17,837 nucleotides of DNA from an uncultured Erysipelotrichaceae bacterium (GTDB lineage Bacteria; Bacillota_I; Bacilli_A; Acholeplasmatales; Anaeroplasmataceae): assembly GCA_902783745.1 (NCBI GenBank), contig CACZRY010000068.1, positions 1 to 17,837 of the forward strand, given 5' to 3'. Positions within the stretch are counted from its first letter, which is position 1. Each line of letters starts with the position of its first letter. Under the pieces are notes generated by a model. The model was not told the origin of the DNA. It did no database searches and saw nothing but the letters and a program-made list of their open reading frames with translations. Positions 1 to 7,908 of this stretch are shown piece by piece. Position numbers and translations under genes: made by a program.

Positions 1-47
1 ATAAAATATCTATTTTAAAATCTACATATTGTAAGAGGGTGTTATTT

Positions 48-1103
48 ATGGGTAATAACGAAAAAGATTTAAAAGAATTAGATAATGGTATTAATCTAGA
101 TGATAATTTAGATGAAGCTATAGGTAATAATTCTTTAAATGAAGAAAATACTGAAGCTAATATAGAAGCTGATAATACTATAGAATCAGATTCAAGTGAG
201 GAAGTAATTATTGATGATTCTAGCGAAGATTCAATCGATTATTTAGAAGAAGCTGCACCTAATAGTGAAGATGAAGTTTTAACTGAAGATATTATTGAAG
301 ATGAAGTCATTGAAGATGAAGCTTTAACTGAAGATAACATTGAAGCTAATATAGAAGATGATAATACATCAGATAATCTAGAATCTAATGAGGAAGTAAC
401 TAGTGATGAAGATAGCAATATCGAATCAAATGAAGGTGATACATCAGATGATGAAAATGATGATTCTTATAAATCAGAAGATGAAAGTGAAACCAATGAT
501 TTAGACAATGAAACTGAGGATGAATCTAACGATGATGATAAAGAATCTAACGAAGAGGATCAATCAAATTACGCACTTCTTCTTAAGATTCATGACTTAA
601 ATAATCAAATAGATATTTTAAAATCAAGATTAGATAATTTTGAGAAAAGATTTAATACCGAGGATGACGCCATTATAAATAGCGCAAATGCAGTATATAA
701 AACAGCTGATATTGAAGCAAGAAAGCGTGAAGGTGGAAGACTTGGTAATGTTGGTTTAGCAATAACTATAATATTCTTTATATTAGGTATAGTAGTTGTT
801 GGTGCTTATGCTGTTTTATATACAGTTGTTGAAGGGATGATTAAAGCCAATTCACCTGAAAAAGATTATGAAGCATTAATGATGGCAGCTAACATATTAA
901 GATATGCATCATTTGGTGTATTAGGATTTGCTGGATTAGGCTTCTTATTTTGCTTACTTGGAATATTCATCTCAAAAAGAAAAGGTACTGCGATTGCAGG
1001 TATTATAATAGGTTTATTCTCATTAGCTTTTATGATAATAATATTATTTGTACCTCAAGTATTACAACCTTTAATCGATTCAGTTTCAAAATCATTTTCT
1101 TAA
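48..1103 (+). CDS. Membrane protein with long Asp/Glu-rich N-terminal region
   Basis: I do not recognise this gene. The start is set at the ATG at 48, preceded by AAGAGGG at 33-39 with 8-nt spacing; a GTG at 39 in frame lies inside that ribosome-binding site and is unlikely. The 351-residue product has three parts. Residues ~5-172 are extremely rich in Asp, Glu, Asn and Ser with almost no basic residues. Residues ~176-205 form a likely short coiled coil. Residues ~236-262, 288-309 and 315-340 are three hydrophobic membrane spans. Basic clusters (ARKREGGR before span 1, SKRKG between spans 2 and 3) suggest by the positive-inside rule that the acidic tail is cytoplasmic. There is no signal peptide. 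The acidic part contains repeated words (ANIEADNT/ANIEDDNT) that are near-identical in DNA. A hairpin terminator follows at once, so it is probably the last gene of its transcript. Function unknown; the membrane part resembles generic small multi-span proteins. Confidence 0.75.
   Translation: MGNNEKDLKELDNGINLDDNLDEAIGNNSLNEENTEANIEADNTIESDSSEEVIIDDSSEDSIDYLEEAAPNSEDEVLTEDIIEDEVIEDEALTEDNIEANIEDDNTSDNLESNEEVTSDEDSNIESNEGDTSDDENDDSYKSEDESETNDLDNETEDESNDDDKESNEEDQSNYALLLKIHDLNNQIDILKSRLDNFEKRFNTEDDAIINSANAVYKTADIEARKREGGRLGNVGLAITIIFFILGIVVVGAYAVLYTVVEGMIKANSPEKDYEALMMAANILRYASFGVLGFAGLGFLFCLLGIFISKRKGTAIAGIIIGLFSLAFMIIILFVPQVLQPLIDSVSKSFS
152..178 (+). repeat. 27-nt direct repeat inside acidic coding region, copy 1
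   Basis: This segment matches 341-367 at 26 of 27 positions, 189 nt (exactly 63 codons) apart and in the same reading frame. It encodes EANIEADNT in copy 1 and EANIEDDNT in copy 2. The near-identity at the DNA level suggests internal duplication of the acidic region rather than protein-level convergence. Confidence 0.7.
341..367 (+). repeat. 27-nt direct repeat inside acidic coding region, copy 2
   Basis: Second copy of the repeat at 152-178, with a single base difference (GCT to GAT, Ala to Asp). It stays in frame within the acidic low-complexity region. Confidence 0.7.
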
Positions 1104-1107
1104 TAAA

Positions 1108-1135
1108 TAAAGGGTCTCAATAACGAGACCCTTTA
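1108..1135. terminator. Bidirectional intrinsic terminator between convergent genes
   Basis: An 11-bp perfect stem (1108-1118 with 1125-1135, core GGGTCTC/GAGACCC) encloses a 6-nt loop. A/T flanks on both sides give short U-runs in either direction; the run is better on the minus strand. It starts 5 nt after the acidic membrane protein gene and ends 2 nt before the hom stop codon, so one hairpin can serve both convergent transcripts. Confidence 0.85.
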
Positions 1136-1137
1136 AA

Positions 1138-2226
1138 TTACTTAATTACTCTTGCGTAGAACTTAGCTGCTTGTAAATGTTCATCAGTAACATTTGATTC
1201 AAACTTAGCTTTACCTGTTCTATCAATTACATAATATTCATTTGGATTAATTGTTTGTTTATTAACAACAAGTTTATTTTGGTTCTTATAATCAATATAT
1301 GATCTCTTTTCAACAATTGAAACTAAATCAGCAATAATTGCAGATGCAGTTGGAATTGAACCAGCACCCTTACCATAGAATGATAATTCTGCGTTAGTTG
1401 AACCTGTAAACATAATTGCGTTAAATTCATTCTTTACTGCAGAAAGTGGATGTCCTAGTGGAACCATTGTTGGTTCAACACGGATAATACAATTGTTTCC
1501 ATCTCTATGAGATGATGCAACAAACTTTAATGTATATCCTTCCTTCTTAACAAGTTCTAATATATTCTTATCAATACCTGTAATACCATAATGATAAATA
1601 TCATCATTACTAATATTTCCTTGATATGCTAAAGAAGATAAGATATTAATCTTTCTTACTCCATCTAAGCCTTCTAGGTCAGCTGTTGGGTTTGCTTCTG
1701 CAAATCCATTTTTCTTTGCTAATTCTAATGCTTCTTCAAATGATAAATCTTCATCTGCCATCTTAGTTAAGATGTAGTTTGTTGTACCATTTACGATGCC
1801 ATAAATATCATTTACTTCGTTAATCTTTGTGTTATCAATTAATGAACGGATAATAGGAATTCCACCACCAACTGATGCTTCAAATAAGAATGAACAATTA
1901 TTCTTATGTGCAATATCTAAGAATTCTTCTAAATGCATTGAAACAACTTCCTTATTAGAAGTGATAACATTCTTACCCTTCTTTAAGCATCCTGAAATAA
2001 CTTGATATGGAACATCATGTCCACCTAATGCTTCAACTACTGTTTCAATTTCTTCATCGAAGATAATATCGTTTATATCACAAACAAGCTTATCTCCTAA
2101 GATTTCTCTTTTAGCAGGAAGGTCAAATACCTTCTTCATTTCTAAATTATATTTCTTTTTTAAGTTATCTACTAGTGAGTATACACCTCTACCAATAGTA
2201 CCATAACCAAATAAACCTAATTTCAT
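1138..2226 (-). CDS. hom: Homoserine dehydrogenase, short form without ACT domain
   Basis: Makes L-homoserine from L-aspartate-4-semialdehyde with NAD(P)H, the branch step to threonine and methionine; cytosolic. The 362-residue product begins with a Rossmann nucleotide-binding loop (GYGTIG, residues 7-12). It carries SNKE at ~90-93 and the family signature region from NGTTNYIL (~146) through ADLEGLDGVRK, where D188 and K192 match the conserved substrate-binding and catalytic positions. The usual C-terminal ACT domain of longer (~430 aa) enzymes is missing; the sequence ends soon after the catalytic fold. Threonine feedback through ACT is therefore not expected. The start ATG at 2226 is preceded by AGAGGA with ~10-nt spacing. 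It lies 20 nt downstream of proS with no terminator between, so the two are probably co-transcribed. The shared terminator at 1108-1135 closes the unit. Family assignment is firm; the absence of other pathway genes here means the pathway end product cannot be judged. Confidence 0.93.
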   Translation of the reverse strand: MKLGLFGYGTIGRGVYSLVDNLKKKYNLEMKKVFDLPAKREILGDKLVCDINDIIFDEEIETVVEALGGHDVPYQVISGCLKKGKNVITSNKEVVSMHLEEFLDIAHKNNCSFLFEASVGGGIPIIRSLIDNTKINEVNDIYGIVNGTTNYILTKMADEDLSFEEALELAKKNGFAEANPTADLEGLDGVRKINILSSLAYQGNISNDDIYHYGITGIDKNILELVKKEGYTLKFVASSHRDGNNCIIRVEPTMVPLGHPLSAVKNEFNAIMFTGSTNAELSFYGKGAGSIPTASAIIADLVSIVEKRSYIDYKNQNKLVVNKQTINPNEYYVIDRTGKAKFESNVTDEHLQAAKFYARVIK

Positions 2227-2246
2227 TATATCATTTCCTCTTTTTC

Positions 2247-3965
2247 TTAGATTGACTTAACTGCATCAATGATTTGCTTTAAAGCTTCTTCTTTAGTAAC
2301 TTCAGTCTTTTCCATTGTGCTTCTTAATTTGAATTCAACAATTCCTTCGTTTGCTCTTCTACCAACTGTAATAATATATGGAATACCAATTAATTCCCAG
2401 TCTTTAAACTTAAATCCTGGCTTAGCATCTCTATCATCTAATATAACCTCAACACCTGCTTTTTCTAATTCATTATGAATTTCTTCTGCAAGTTTTACTT
2501 GAGCCTCATCCTTAGAAGAAATAGGAACAATTACAGCATGATATGGGGCAACATTTAATGGCCACTTAATACCAGCTTCATCATGATATTGTTCTACAAT
2601 TGATTGTAATGTTCTAGTAACACCAATTCCATAGCAGCCCATTACCATAGGAACATTTTCGCCCTTTTCATTAACGTAAGTACACTTCATTGCATTTGAA
2701 TACTTTGTTTGTAGTTTAAATACTTGACCAACTTCAATTCCTCTTGCAGATAACATCTTGTTTCCACAAATAGGACATAATGAACCTTCAGTTGCAAGTC
2801 TTAAGTCACATACCTTACCAGTAAAATCACGACCGAATTTTACATTAGCTAAATGGAAATCTTTTTCATTTGCACCAACATAGAATCCCTTATGATCCTT
2901 TAATTCTTCATCTACATAAATATCTAAATTCTTTGCACCATCTGGTAGATTAACAGGACCAATAAATCCCTTAACTAATCCTAAAGATGCAATTTCTTCA
3001 TCTGTTGCAAGCTTTAAATAGTTTTCATTAGAACCTGATTCATTAACTAATTTAATTTCATTAATGTCCTTATCAGCTCTTACCATAGCTAAAATGAATT
3101 TCTCATTCATAAAATCATGGTAAACCATTGTCTTTGCCATCATCTTAGGATCTTCATTTAAGAATTCCTTTAATTCATCTATTGTTGCATGATTTGGAGT
3201 AGAAACTTTTTCAATTGCTTTTTCTTCTTTTCCATTAAATCCATCAAGCTTAGATGTAGCTTTTTCTTGGTCAGCTGCATAATGGTTATTATCACAATAA
3301 ATTATTGTTGATTCACCAATATCTGCTAAAGCCATAAATTGGTGTGAACCATTTCCACCAATATTACCTGTATCTGCAAGTACAGGTTGGAACTTTAATT
3401 TAAATCTTTCAAAAATCTTTGTATAAGTATCATACATTAATTGATATGATTCTTCTAATCCTTTTTCATCTTTATCAAAAGAATATGCATCCTTCATAAT
3501 GAATTCTCTTGAACGAATCAAACCAAATCTAGGACGGAATTCGTCTCTATATTTTGTTTGAATTTGATATAAAGTTATTGGTAATTGCTTTGGAGATTTA
3601 ACTAAATCTCTTACTAAAGATGTAAATATTTCCTCATGAGTAGGTCCTAAACAGAATTCTCTATCATGTCTATCCTTTAATCTCATAAGTTCTGGACCAT
3701 ATTTCATCCATCTACCTGATTCAACCCATAATTCCTTTGGTTGAATTGCAGAACATAAAATTTCTTGAGCACCGCTCTTATCCATTTCATCTTTTATAAT
3801 TGCTTCTATTTTATTTAAAACACGAAGTCCCATAGGTAAATAATTATAAATACCTGCAACCTCATTCTTGATCATACCTGCTCTTAAAAGTAAGATATGA
3901 GAATCTATTTTTGCTTCATTTGGAGCTTCCTTTAATGTAGAAATTAACATTTTATTAGCTTTCAT
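2247..3965 (-). CDS. proS: Prolyl-tRNA synthetase, bacterial type with editing domain
   Basis: Charges tRNA-Pro with proline using ATP; class II synthetase in the cytosol. The 572-residue length is normal for the bacterial form. Visible parts are the GPTHEE motif at ~107-112, class II motif 2 (TKYRDEFRPRFG, ~137-148), an inserted YbaK-like editing domain (~225-385) with KTMVY around K278, the position of the lysine known to matter for Ala-tRNA-Pro hydrolysis in E. coli ProRS, motif 3 (GCYGIGVTR, ~443-451), and a C-terminal anticodon-binding domain from ~470. A CPIC pair at 397-400 sits just after the insertion. The ATG at 3965 follows AGGAAGG. It is first gene of a proS-hom unit. No T-box leader is visible, and a promoter-like element close to the gene would leave a very short leader. 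Assignment is firm. Confidence 0.97.
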   Translation of the reverse strand: MKANKMLISTLKEAPNEAKIDSHILLLRAGMIKNEVAGIYNYLPMGLRVLNKIEAIIKDEMDKSGAQEILCSAIQPKELWVESGRWMKYGPELMRLKDRHDREFCLGPTHEEIFTSLVRDLVKSPKQLPITLYQIQTKYRDEFRPRFGLIRSREFIMKDAYSFDKDEKGLEESYQLMYDTYTKIFERFKLKFQPVLADTGNIGGNGSHQFMALADIGESTIIYCDNNHYAADQEKATSKLDGFNGKEEKAIEKVSTPNHATIDELKEFLNEDPKMMAKTMVYHDFMNEKFILAMVRADKDINEIKLVNESGSNENYLKLATDEEIASLGLVKGFIGPVNLPDGAKNLDIYVDEELKDHKGFYVGANEKDFHLANVKFGRDFTGKVCDLRLATEGSLCPICGNKMLSARGIEVGQVFKLQTKYSNAMKCTYVNEKGENVPMVMGCYGIGVTRTLQSIVEQYHDEAGIKWPLNVAPYHAVIVPISSKDEAQVKLAEEIHNELEKAGVEVILDDRDAKPGFKFKDWELIGIPYIITVGRRANEGIVEFKLRSTMEKTEVTKEEALKQIIDAVKSI

Positions 3966-3992
3966 ATTAAAATTCCTTCCTAAAACAAGAAA

Positions 3993-4001
3993 ATTATATC
4001 A
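3993..4001 (-). promoter_or_regulatory. Candidate extended -10 promoter for proS-hom
   Basis: On the minus strand this reads TGATATAAT, a perfect TGnTATAAT extended -10. Only a poor -35 match (TAGCAT at 17-nt spacing) lies upstream, as is common for extended -10 promoters. The start point would fall near 3986, leaving a leader of about 20 nt that contains the AGGAAGG ribosome-binding site. In such AT-rich DNA, chance matches are frequent, so confidence is moderate. Confidence 0.5.
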
Positions 4002-4235
4002 TAAATATATATTAAATGCTATGAAAACGATAATATTTTTCTATTTTTTATATTTGAAAATATAAATAAAAAACTAAAAATAATTCATATTTATTTTATA
4101 AAACACATACTTTATTTTAATTTTCTTATAATTATTAAATTTCATTCCAATAATTAAGACTAGATTTTTTATAAAAAAACATAAATTATCTTATAAATTC
4201 ACTTTATGAAAGCGGTATTATTTAATTAATATTCT

Positions 4236-4264
4236 TTGAATTTTTAGAATACATAAAGTATAAT
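4236..4264 (+). promoter_or_regulatory. Sigma-A type promoter for rnjA
   Basis: TTGAAT at 4236-4241, a 17-nt spacer, and a perfect TATAAT at 4259-4264. The predicted start near 4271 leaves a leader of about 45 nt before the rnjA ATG, which is preceded by AGGAGG at 4306-4311. Confidence 0.75.
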
Positions 4265-4316
4265 AACATTGGGTAAGTTTTATTACTATGTAAAAACAAA
4301 TAAATAGGAGGATACG

Positions 4317-6008
4317 ATGGAAAAACTAAAAAATCGTTCTGAAATCGGTATCTATGCTTTAGGCGGACTTGGCGAAGTCGGTGCAAACATGTATGTAATT
4401 GACTATCTAGAACAGCTTTTTGTTATAGACTGTGGAGTCTTATTCCCTGATGAGCATTTACTAGGCGTAGATTATGTAATACCTGATTTCTCATATTTAA
4501 AGAAAAATGAACATAAGATTGTTGGACTTTTTATTACACACGGACATGAAGATCATATCGGTGGTATTCCATTCTTATTAAAGCAAGTTAAAATTCCATG
4601 CATTTATGCTGCTGGTGTAACAGTAGATTTAATTCAAAATAAGCTTCAAGATTACCCTGAGCTTTTATCAGTTACTAAATTTAAAGAATTTAACAATTCT
4701 TCTACTTATACTTTTAAGGATGTAACTGTATCTTTTATTAGATTAAATCACTCTATCCCAGATATGTTTGGTATTGTATTTGATACTCCACTTGGAAAAA
4801 TATTCCATACAGGAGATTTCAAATTTGACCTTACACCTGTAGGACCACCTGCTGAATATGAAAAGCTTGCGAAGCTTGGTGAGGAAGGATGCTTATGCAT
4901 GCTTGCTGACTCAACTAACGCATTAAGAGATGGTTTTACTCTATCAGAGCGTAAGATTGGTTATACTATAAAAGAATTATTCCAAGAAATAAAGGATAGA
5001 ATAATTGTTGCAACATTCGCATCAAATATGTTTAGAGTTCAACAAGTAATTGAAGCTTGTGTAGAACATGGTAGACATATCGCAATATTTGGTCGTTCTA
5101 TGGAAAAAACTATTGAAGTAGGCCAACAGGTAGGCTATATTAAAGCCCCTAAGGGTACTATTATTGATGCTTCTGAAATTGATAAATATAAACCAAATGA
5201 AGTTTGTCTTTTATGTACAGGCTCACAAGGTGAACCAATGGCTGCGTTATCAAGAATCGCAAATGGTTCTCATAAAACAATTAAATTAATACCATCTGAT
5301 ACAATCATCTTCTCTTCAAACCCAATTCCAGGTAACCAAGAAGGTGTAAATAGAACAATTAATTTACTATTTAAGAAGGGTGCTAATGTTATTATTAATT
5401 CACCAATTAATGATACACATACAACAGGACATGCTTCTCAAGGTGAATTAAAGCTAATGCTTACATTAGTTAAACCAAAATATTTTATGCCAATCCATGG
5501 TGAATATAGAATGCAAAGAGTACATGGTGACCTTGCAATTCAAACAGGTGTTGATCCTAAGAACGTATTCATATTAGAAAACGGAGATGTACTTGCAATA
5601 AACGAACGTACTGCTCGTGTCGCAGGACATGTACCTGCAAGTGAGGTTTATGTTGATGGTTCTGGTATTGGTGATGTTTCAGGTAACATCATTAAAGAAA
5701 GAAAAATGCTTGCAGATGATGGAATGTTCTCTTTAATTATTACTATTGATTCTAAAAAGAAAACAGTACCTCTAGACCCACAGGTTGTATCAAGAGGATT
5801 CATTTTTATGAAAGATAGTGAGGAATTAACTAAGTACTTTGTTGATAAGGCAAAAGAATACTTATTAGGAGAATTAGAAAACATGAAAATGGTTAATCTA
5901 CTTCAATTAAAGAAAGGATTAACTGAAGAATTATCTAATATAATTTATAAAAAGACAGATAGAAAGCCTATGGTTATTCCTGTATTCATGGATATCGCAG
6001 GTAAATAA
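4317..6008 (+). CDS. rnjA: Ribonuclease J (RNase J1-like)
   Basis: Endoribonuclease and 5'-3' exoribonuclease central to mRNA decay and rRNA maturation in Firmicutes; cytosolic, two-metal enzyme. The 563-residue protein has the metallo-beta-lactamase core with HGHEDH at 75-80, H145 (NHS), D167 (HTGD) and H394 (PIHGEYR). All expected zinc ligands are present, so this is an active J1-type rather than a degenerate paralogue. The beta-CASP region follows at ~210-370, with TTGHAS at ~369-374 in the place of the 5'-phosphate-binding loop. The beta-CASP SNxxR segment reads SNMFR; the B. subtilis enzyme, as I recall it, has His where Phe stands here. A C-terminal domain follows beyond ~450. ATG at 4317 with AGGAGG 5 nt upstream; it has its own promoter at 4236-4264 and a terminator at 6007-6032, so it is likely monocistronic. 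Assignment firm. Confidence 0.95.
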   Translation: MEKLKNRSEIGIYALGGLGEVGANMYVIDYLEQLFVIDCGVLFPDEHLLGVDYVIPDFSYLKKNEHKIVGLFITHGHEDHIGGIPFLLKQVKIPCIYAAGVTVDLIQNKLQDYPELLSVTKFKEFNNSSTYTFKDVTVSFIRLNHSIPDMFGIVFDTPLGKIFHTGDFKFDLTPVGPPAEYEKLAKLGEEGCLCMLADSTNALRDGFTLSERKIGYTIKELFQEIKDRIIVATFASNMFRVQQVIEACVEHGRHIAIFGRSMEKTIEVGQQVGYIKAPKGTIIDASEIDKYKPNEVCLLCTGSQGEPMAALSRIANGSHKTIKLIPSDTIIFSSNPIPGNQEGVNRTINLLFKKGANVIINSPINDTHTTGHASQGELKLMLTLVKPKYFMPIHGEYRMQRVHGDLAIQTGVDPKNVFILENGDVLAINERTARVAGHVPASEVYVDGSGIGDVSGNIIKERKMLADDGMFSLIITIDSKKKTVPLDPQVVSRGFIFMKDSEELTKYFVDKAKEYLLGELENMKMVNLLQLKKGLTEELSNIIYKKTDRKPMVIPVFMDIAGK

Positions 6009-6032
6009 AAAAGCACCGTTTGGTGCTTTTTT
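6007..6032. terminator. Bidirectional terminator shared by rnjA and the lipoprotein gene
   Basis: A stem AAAAAAGCACC... pairs 6007-6017 with 6022-6032 (11 bp) around a GTTT loop. Six T's on the 3' side give an intrinsic terminator on the + strand, and six T's in mirror orientation give one on the minus strand. It overlaps the end of the rnjA stop codon and the TAA stop of the minus-strand lipoprotein gene (6031-6033). Confidence 0.9.
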
Positions 6033-7860
6033 AATTGATCTTAAATACATTATTACCTTCTTCTTTTACGCAAGAAATAGAAATATCATTCATTTTATAA
6101 TCAAAATATTTTAATGAAATATTTTCTTTTTCATTACATATAATCTTATAATTTGAATAAGGTAGATAACAATTAAATGAATTATTAATTATTGAATATG
6201 GCACAATACCACCTTTAACTAATTTATCATCTATAATACCTGCGACAAGCTTATTAGTATTAACCTCATAAATACTTATATTATCAATTTCATCTAAAGG
6301 AATACTTAAGTAGTAATAATCTCCATTAGTTCTATATTCTTTTACATCACTTGTATAATAAGAATCCTCAAGCTTTAAATTCGCAATAGTTAAATCAGGG
6401 AAATGACCATTAGCTAAAATGCTAATGTTATCTTTATTAATTAGTGTAGTAAGTAAGGTATTATCATTTATAAATACCTTTTTAGATACTTGACATAAAT
6501 TATCAAATTGAGTCCTTACATTACCTTCAAGCTTGATCTCAAGTATATCAAGTACATCTTCTATTATAGGCATTAAAAATTCATCAAAGCCAGACTCAAA
6601 ATCAGTTTTTAACGCATTTATTATAGTATCAATCTTATTAACTAATGATTTTAAATATCCGCTTAACTTACTTTGTAGATTAAATTTTAATCCTAATATT
6701 GTCTCACATATAACCGCAAGTACTTCTTGATAAGAATCTTGATAAACATCTCTTGAACTAATACCACTATTAACAATATTATCTATCAATTCTTTCATAA
6801 AAATGCCAGTAGTATAATTAATTCTATTAGTATCTAATTTATTTAGATTAATCATATAATTAAATGCAGAAAAATCCTCATCAAAAACATAAAATTTAAA
6901 CTTATCCATAGGATATTCATCATGTCTTAATGCGTAAGGTTCTAGATTATATGTTCTTTTGATATCATCTATTCTTGAAAAATAATTGATATCAGTCATT
7001 AAACTACTAAATACATGATCAACACCATATCTTGTAAAATCAAATTGATATGGTGCTATATGTGTTACTAAATCATTAGTATTATATACATTAAAAATAT
7101 TATTGAATAATTTATTCTTAGGACTAATATCAGAATGTATTGTTGCTCCTGAAGGTGACTCGAATGTATATGTATATATATCATCTAATGTTAATTTTAC
7201 ATTAGTAAATGTTTCTATATTGTTTTTAATATCTAAATCAAGCTTTGCTGCAGTCAAATATGCTACTGCACCACCTCTAGAAAACCCAGTAAGCCATATT
7301 TTCATCTTACCTTGAAGTCTATATAATTCTATATAATCCTTAATATCATTTAATAATAAATTACTACCATTAGTAAAACCTTCTGCGTTAGTTTTATAAT
7401 CAGAGCCTAAAATCATATTAGAATACCATTCAGCTTTATAATTTAAGCCTCTTACAGATACTAATAACAAATTATAATCCTTATAAGCTTTATGGCCAAA
7501 TACTGCACCAATATTTTCTTTATCAACATAATTACAATAACCATCGTTTAATGTAATATCTAAAAAACCCATTTTTGAAGCTAAATCAACGATATTATGT
7601 CCTCTAGCTTTCATATCGTCTTTATCAAAATCCGGTGTTGTCGCACAAACAACATGCATAGATGTAGTTGATAAGTGTGGGTTATATTTTGTTGATTCTT
7701 CTTTAAAGTAATCATCATAATAATATGTTTTTGATTGATATTCATCACCAAAAATATAGTACTTATAATCTAGTGTATTATCCTCCTTCTTCCCACATGA
7801 AGACAATATGAAAATCGATGAAATTATTAAAATTATTGAGTATAAAAATTTATTTTTCAT
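6031..7860 (-). CDS. Lipoprotein with lipase class 3-like alpha/beta hydrolase domain
   Basis: Predicted secreted, lipid-anchored hydrolase of 609 residues. The N-terminus has a lipoprotein signal: basic MKNK, a hydrophobic stretch ~5-19 and lipobox LSSC with C22 as the modified cysteine. The hydrolase part shows the nucleophile elbow GFSRGG (S194 in GxSxG). It then has YNTNDLVTHIAP at ~259-270, which fits the class 3 lipase pattern around the catalytic Asp (D263), followed by GVDHVF, where H282 is a possible catalytic His. The remainder (~290-609) is unrecognised, with a long helical stretch (~380-470) and beta-rich C-terminus. Substrate cannot be read from the sequence; ester or lipid hydrolysis at the cell surface is the likely role. 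The start is the only nearby ATG; its AAAGG lies just 1-2 nt upstream, which is unusually close. A TATAAT ends 6 nt before the start, so the transcript may be leaderless. It ends in the shared terminator at 6007-6032. Confidence 0.8.
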   Translation of the reverse strand: MKNKFLYSIILIISSIFILSSCGKKEDNTLDYKYYIFGDEYQSKTYYYDDYFKEESTKYNPHLSTTSMHVVCATTPDFDKDDMKARGHNIVDLASKMGFLDITLNDGYCNYVDKENIGAVFGHKAYKDYNLLLVSVRGLNYKAEWYSNMILGSDYKTNAEGFTNGSNLLLNDIKDYIELYRLQGKMKIWLTGFSRGGAVAYLTAAKLDLDIKNNIETFTNVKLTLDDIYTYTFESPSGATIHSDISPKNKLFNNIFNVYNTNDLVTHIAPYQFDFTRYGVDHVFSSLMTDINYFSRIDDIKRTYNLEPYALRHDEYPMDKFKFYVFDEDFSAFNYMINLNKLDTNRINYTTGIFMKELIDNIVNSGISSRDVYQDSYQEVLAVICETILGLKFNLQSKLSGYLKSLVNKIDTIINALKTDFESGFDEFLMPIIEDVLDILEIKLEGNVRTQFDNLCQVSKKVFINDNTLLTTLINKDNISILANGHFPDLTIANLKLEDSYYTSDVKEYRTNGDYYYLSIPLDEIDNISIYEVNTNKLVAGIIDDKLVKGGIVPYSIINNSFNCYLPYSNYKIICNEKENISLKYFDYKMNDISISCVKEEGNNVFKIN

Positions 7861-7866
7861 ACCTTT

Positions 7867-7895
7867 ATTATATGATAAAACGCTTAAGAATTAAA
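7867..7895 (-). promoter_or_regulatory. Possible promoter placed directly against the lipoprotein start codon
   Basis: On the minus strand: TTTAAT, a 17-nt spacer and TATAAT (7872-7867). The -10 ends 6 nt before the ATG at 7860, so transcription would start at or next to the start codon. The -35 match is weak (3 of 6). It lies just downstream of the terminator hairpin of the preceding gene, so some promoter in this short gap is expected. Confidence 0.35.
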
Positions 7896-7908
7896 TATTA
7901 CTTAAGCG
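7881..7908 (-). terminator. Terminator overlapping the 3' end of the membrane-protein gene
   Basis: The arms CGCTTAAG (7881-7888) and CTTAAGCG (7901-7908) form a perfect 8-bp stem with a 12-nt loop, followed on the minus strand by TTTT. The upstream arm encodes the last residues of the 227-aa membrane protein and its TAA stop (7898-7900) lies in the loop. It separates the recQ/membrane-protein unit from the lipoprotein gene. Confidence 0.65.

Larger units (their letters stand above)
3966..4316. other. AT-rich divergent intergenic region
   Basis: This 351-bp gap separates divergent proS and rnjA. It holds the promoter candidates listed separately at its two ends. The middle (about 4020-4230) is nearly all A/T with homopolymer runs. 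I see no tRNA, no T-box consensus on the proS side, no riboswitch-like conserved block and no credible small ORF with a ribosome-binding site. It could include upstream promoter elements or a curved-DNA segment, but nothing specific can be assigned. Confidence 0.6.

Noticed and set aside
1..47. TAAAAT at 16-21 as the promoter of the acidic membrane protein gene
   Set aside because: The -35 position falls outside the window, and TAAAAT-like hexamers are everywhere in this sequence.
373..1103. Acidic membrane protein as a broken or frameshifted gene
   Set aside because: The frame is intact from a well-placed start to a stop followed by a terminator; low complexity alone explains the odd composition.
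2224..2232. TGATATAATG-like extended -10 overlapping the hom start codon
   Set aside because: Transcription would start inside the hom coding region, and hom is only 20 nt behind proS with no terminator. It is better explained as AT-rich sequence around the ATG.
2269..2478. Opposite-strand open frames inside proS, rnjA, the helicase, rimO and the 663-aa gene
   Set aside because: They lack ribosome-binding sites and recognisable protein features and lie wholly within firmly assigned genes on the other strand.
4184..4208. CATAAA...TTTATG inverted repeat upstream of the rnjA promoter
   Set aside because: Short arms made mostly of A/T with a long spacer; expected by chance in this composition.
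3966..4316. T-box or other riboswitch upstream of proS
   Set aside because: No T-box consensus (GGTGG-type antiterminator block) is visible on the minus strand, and the sequence is almost all A/T.
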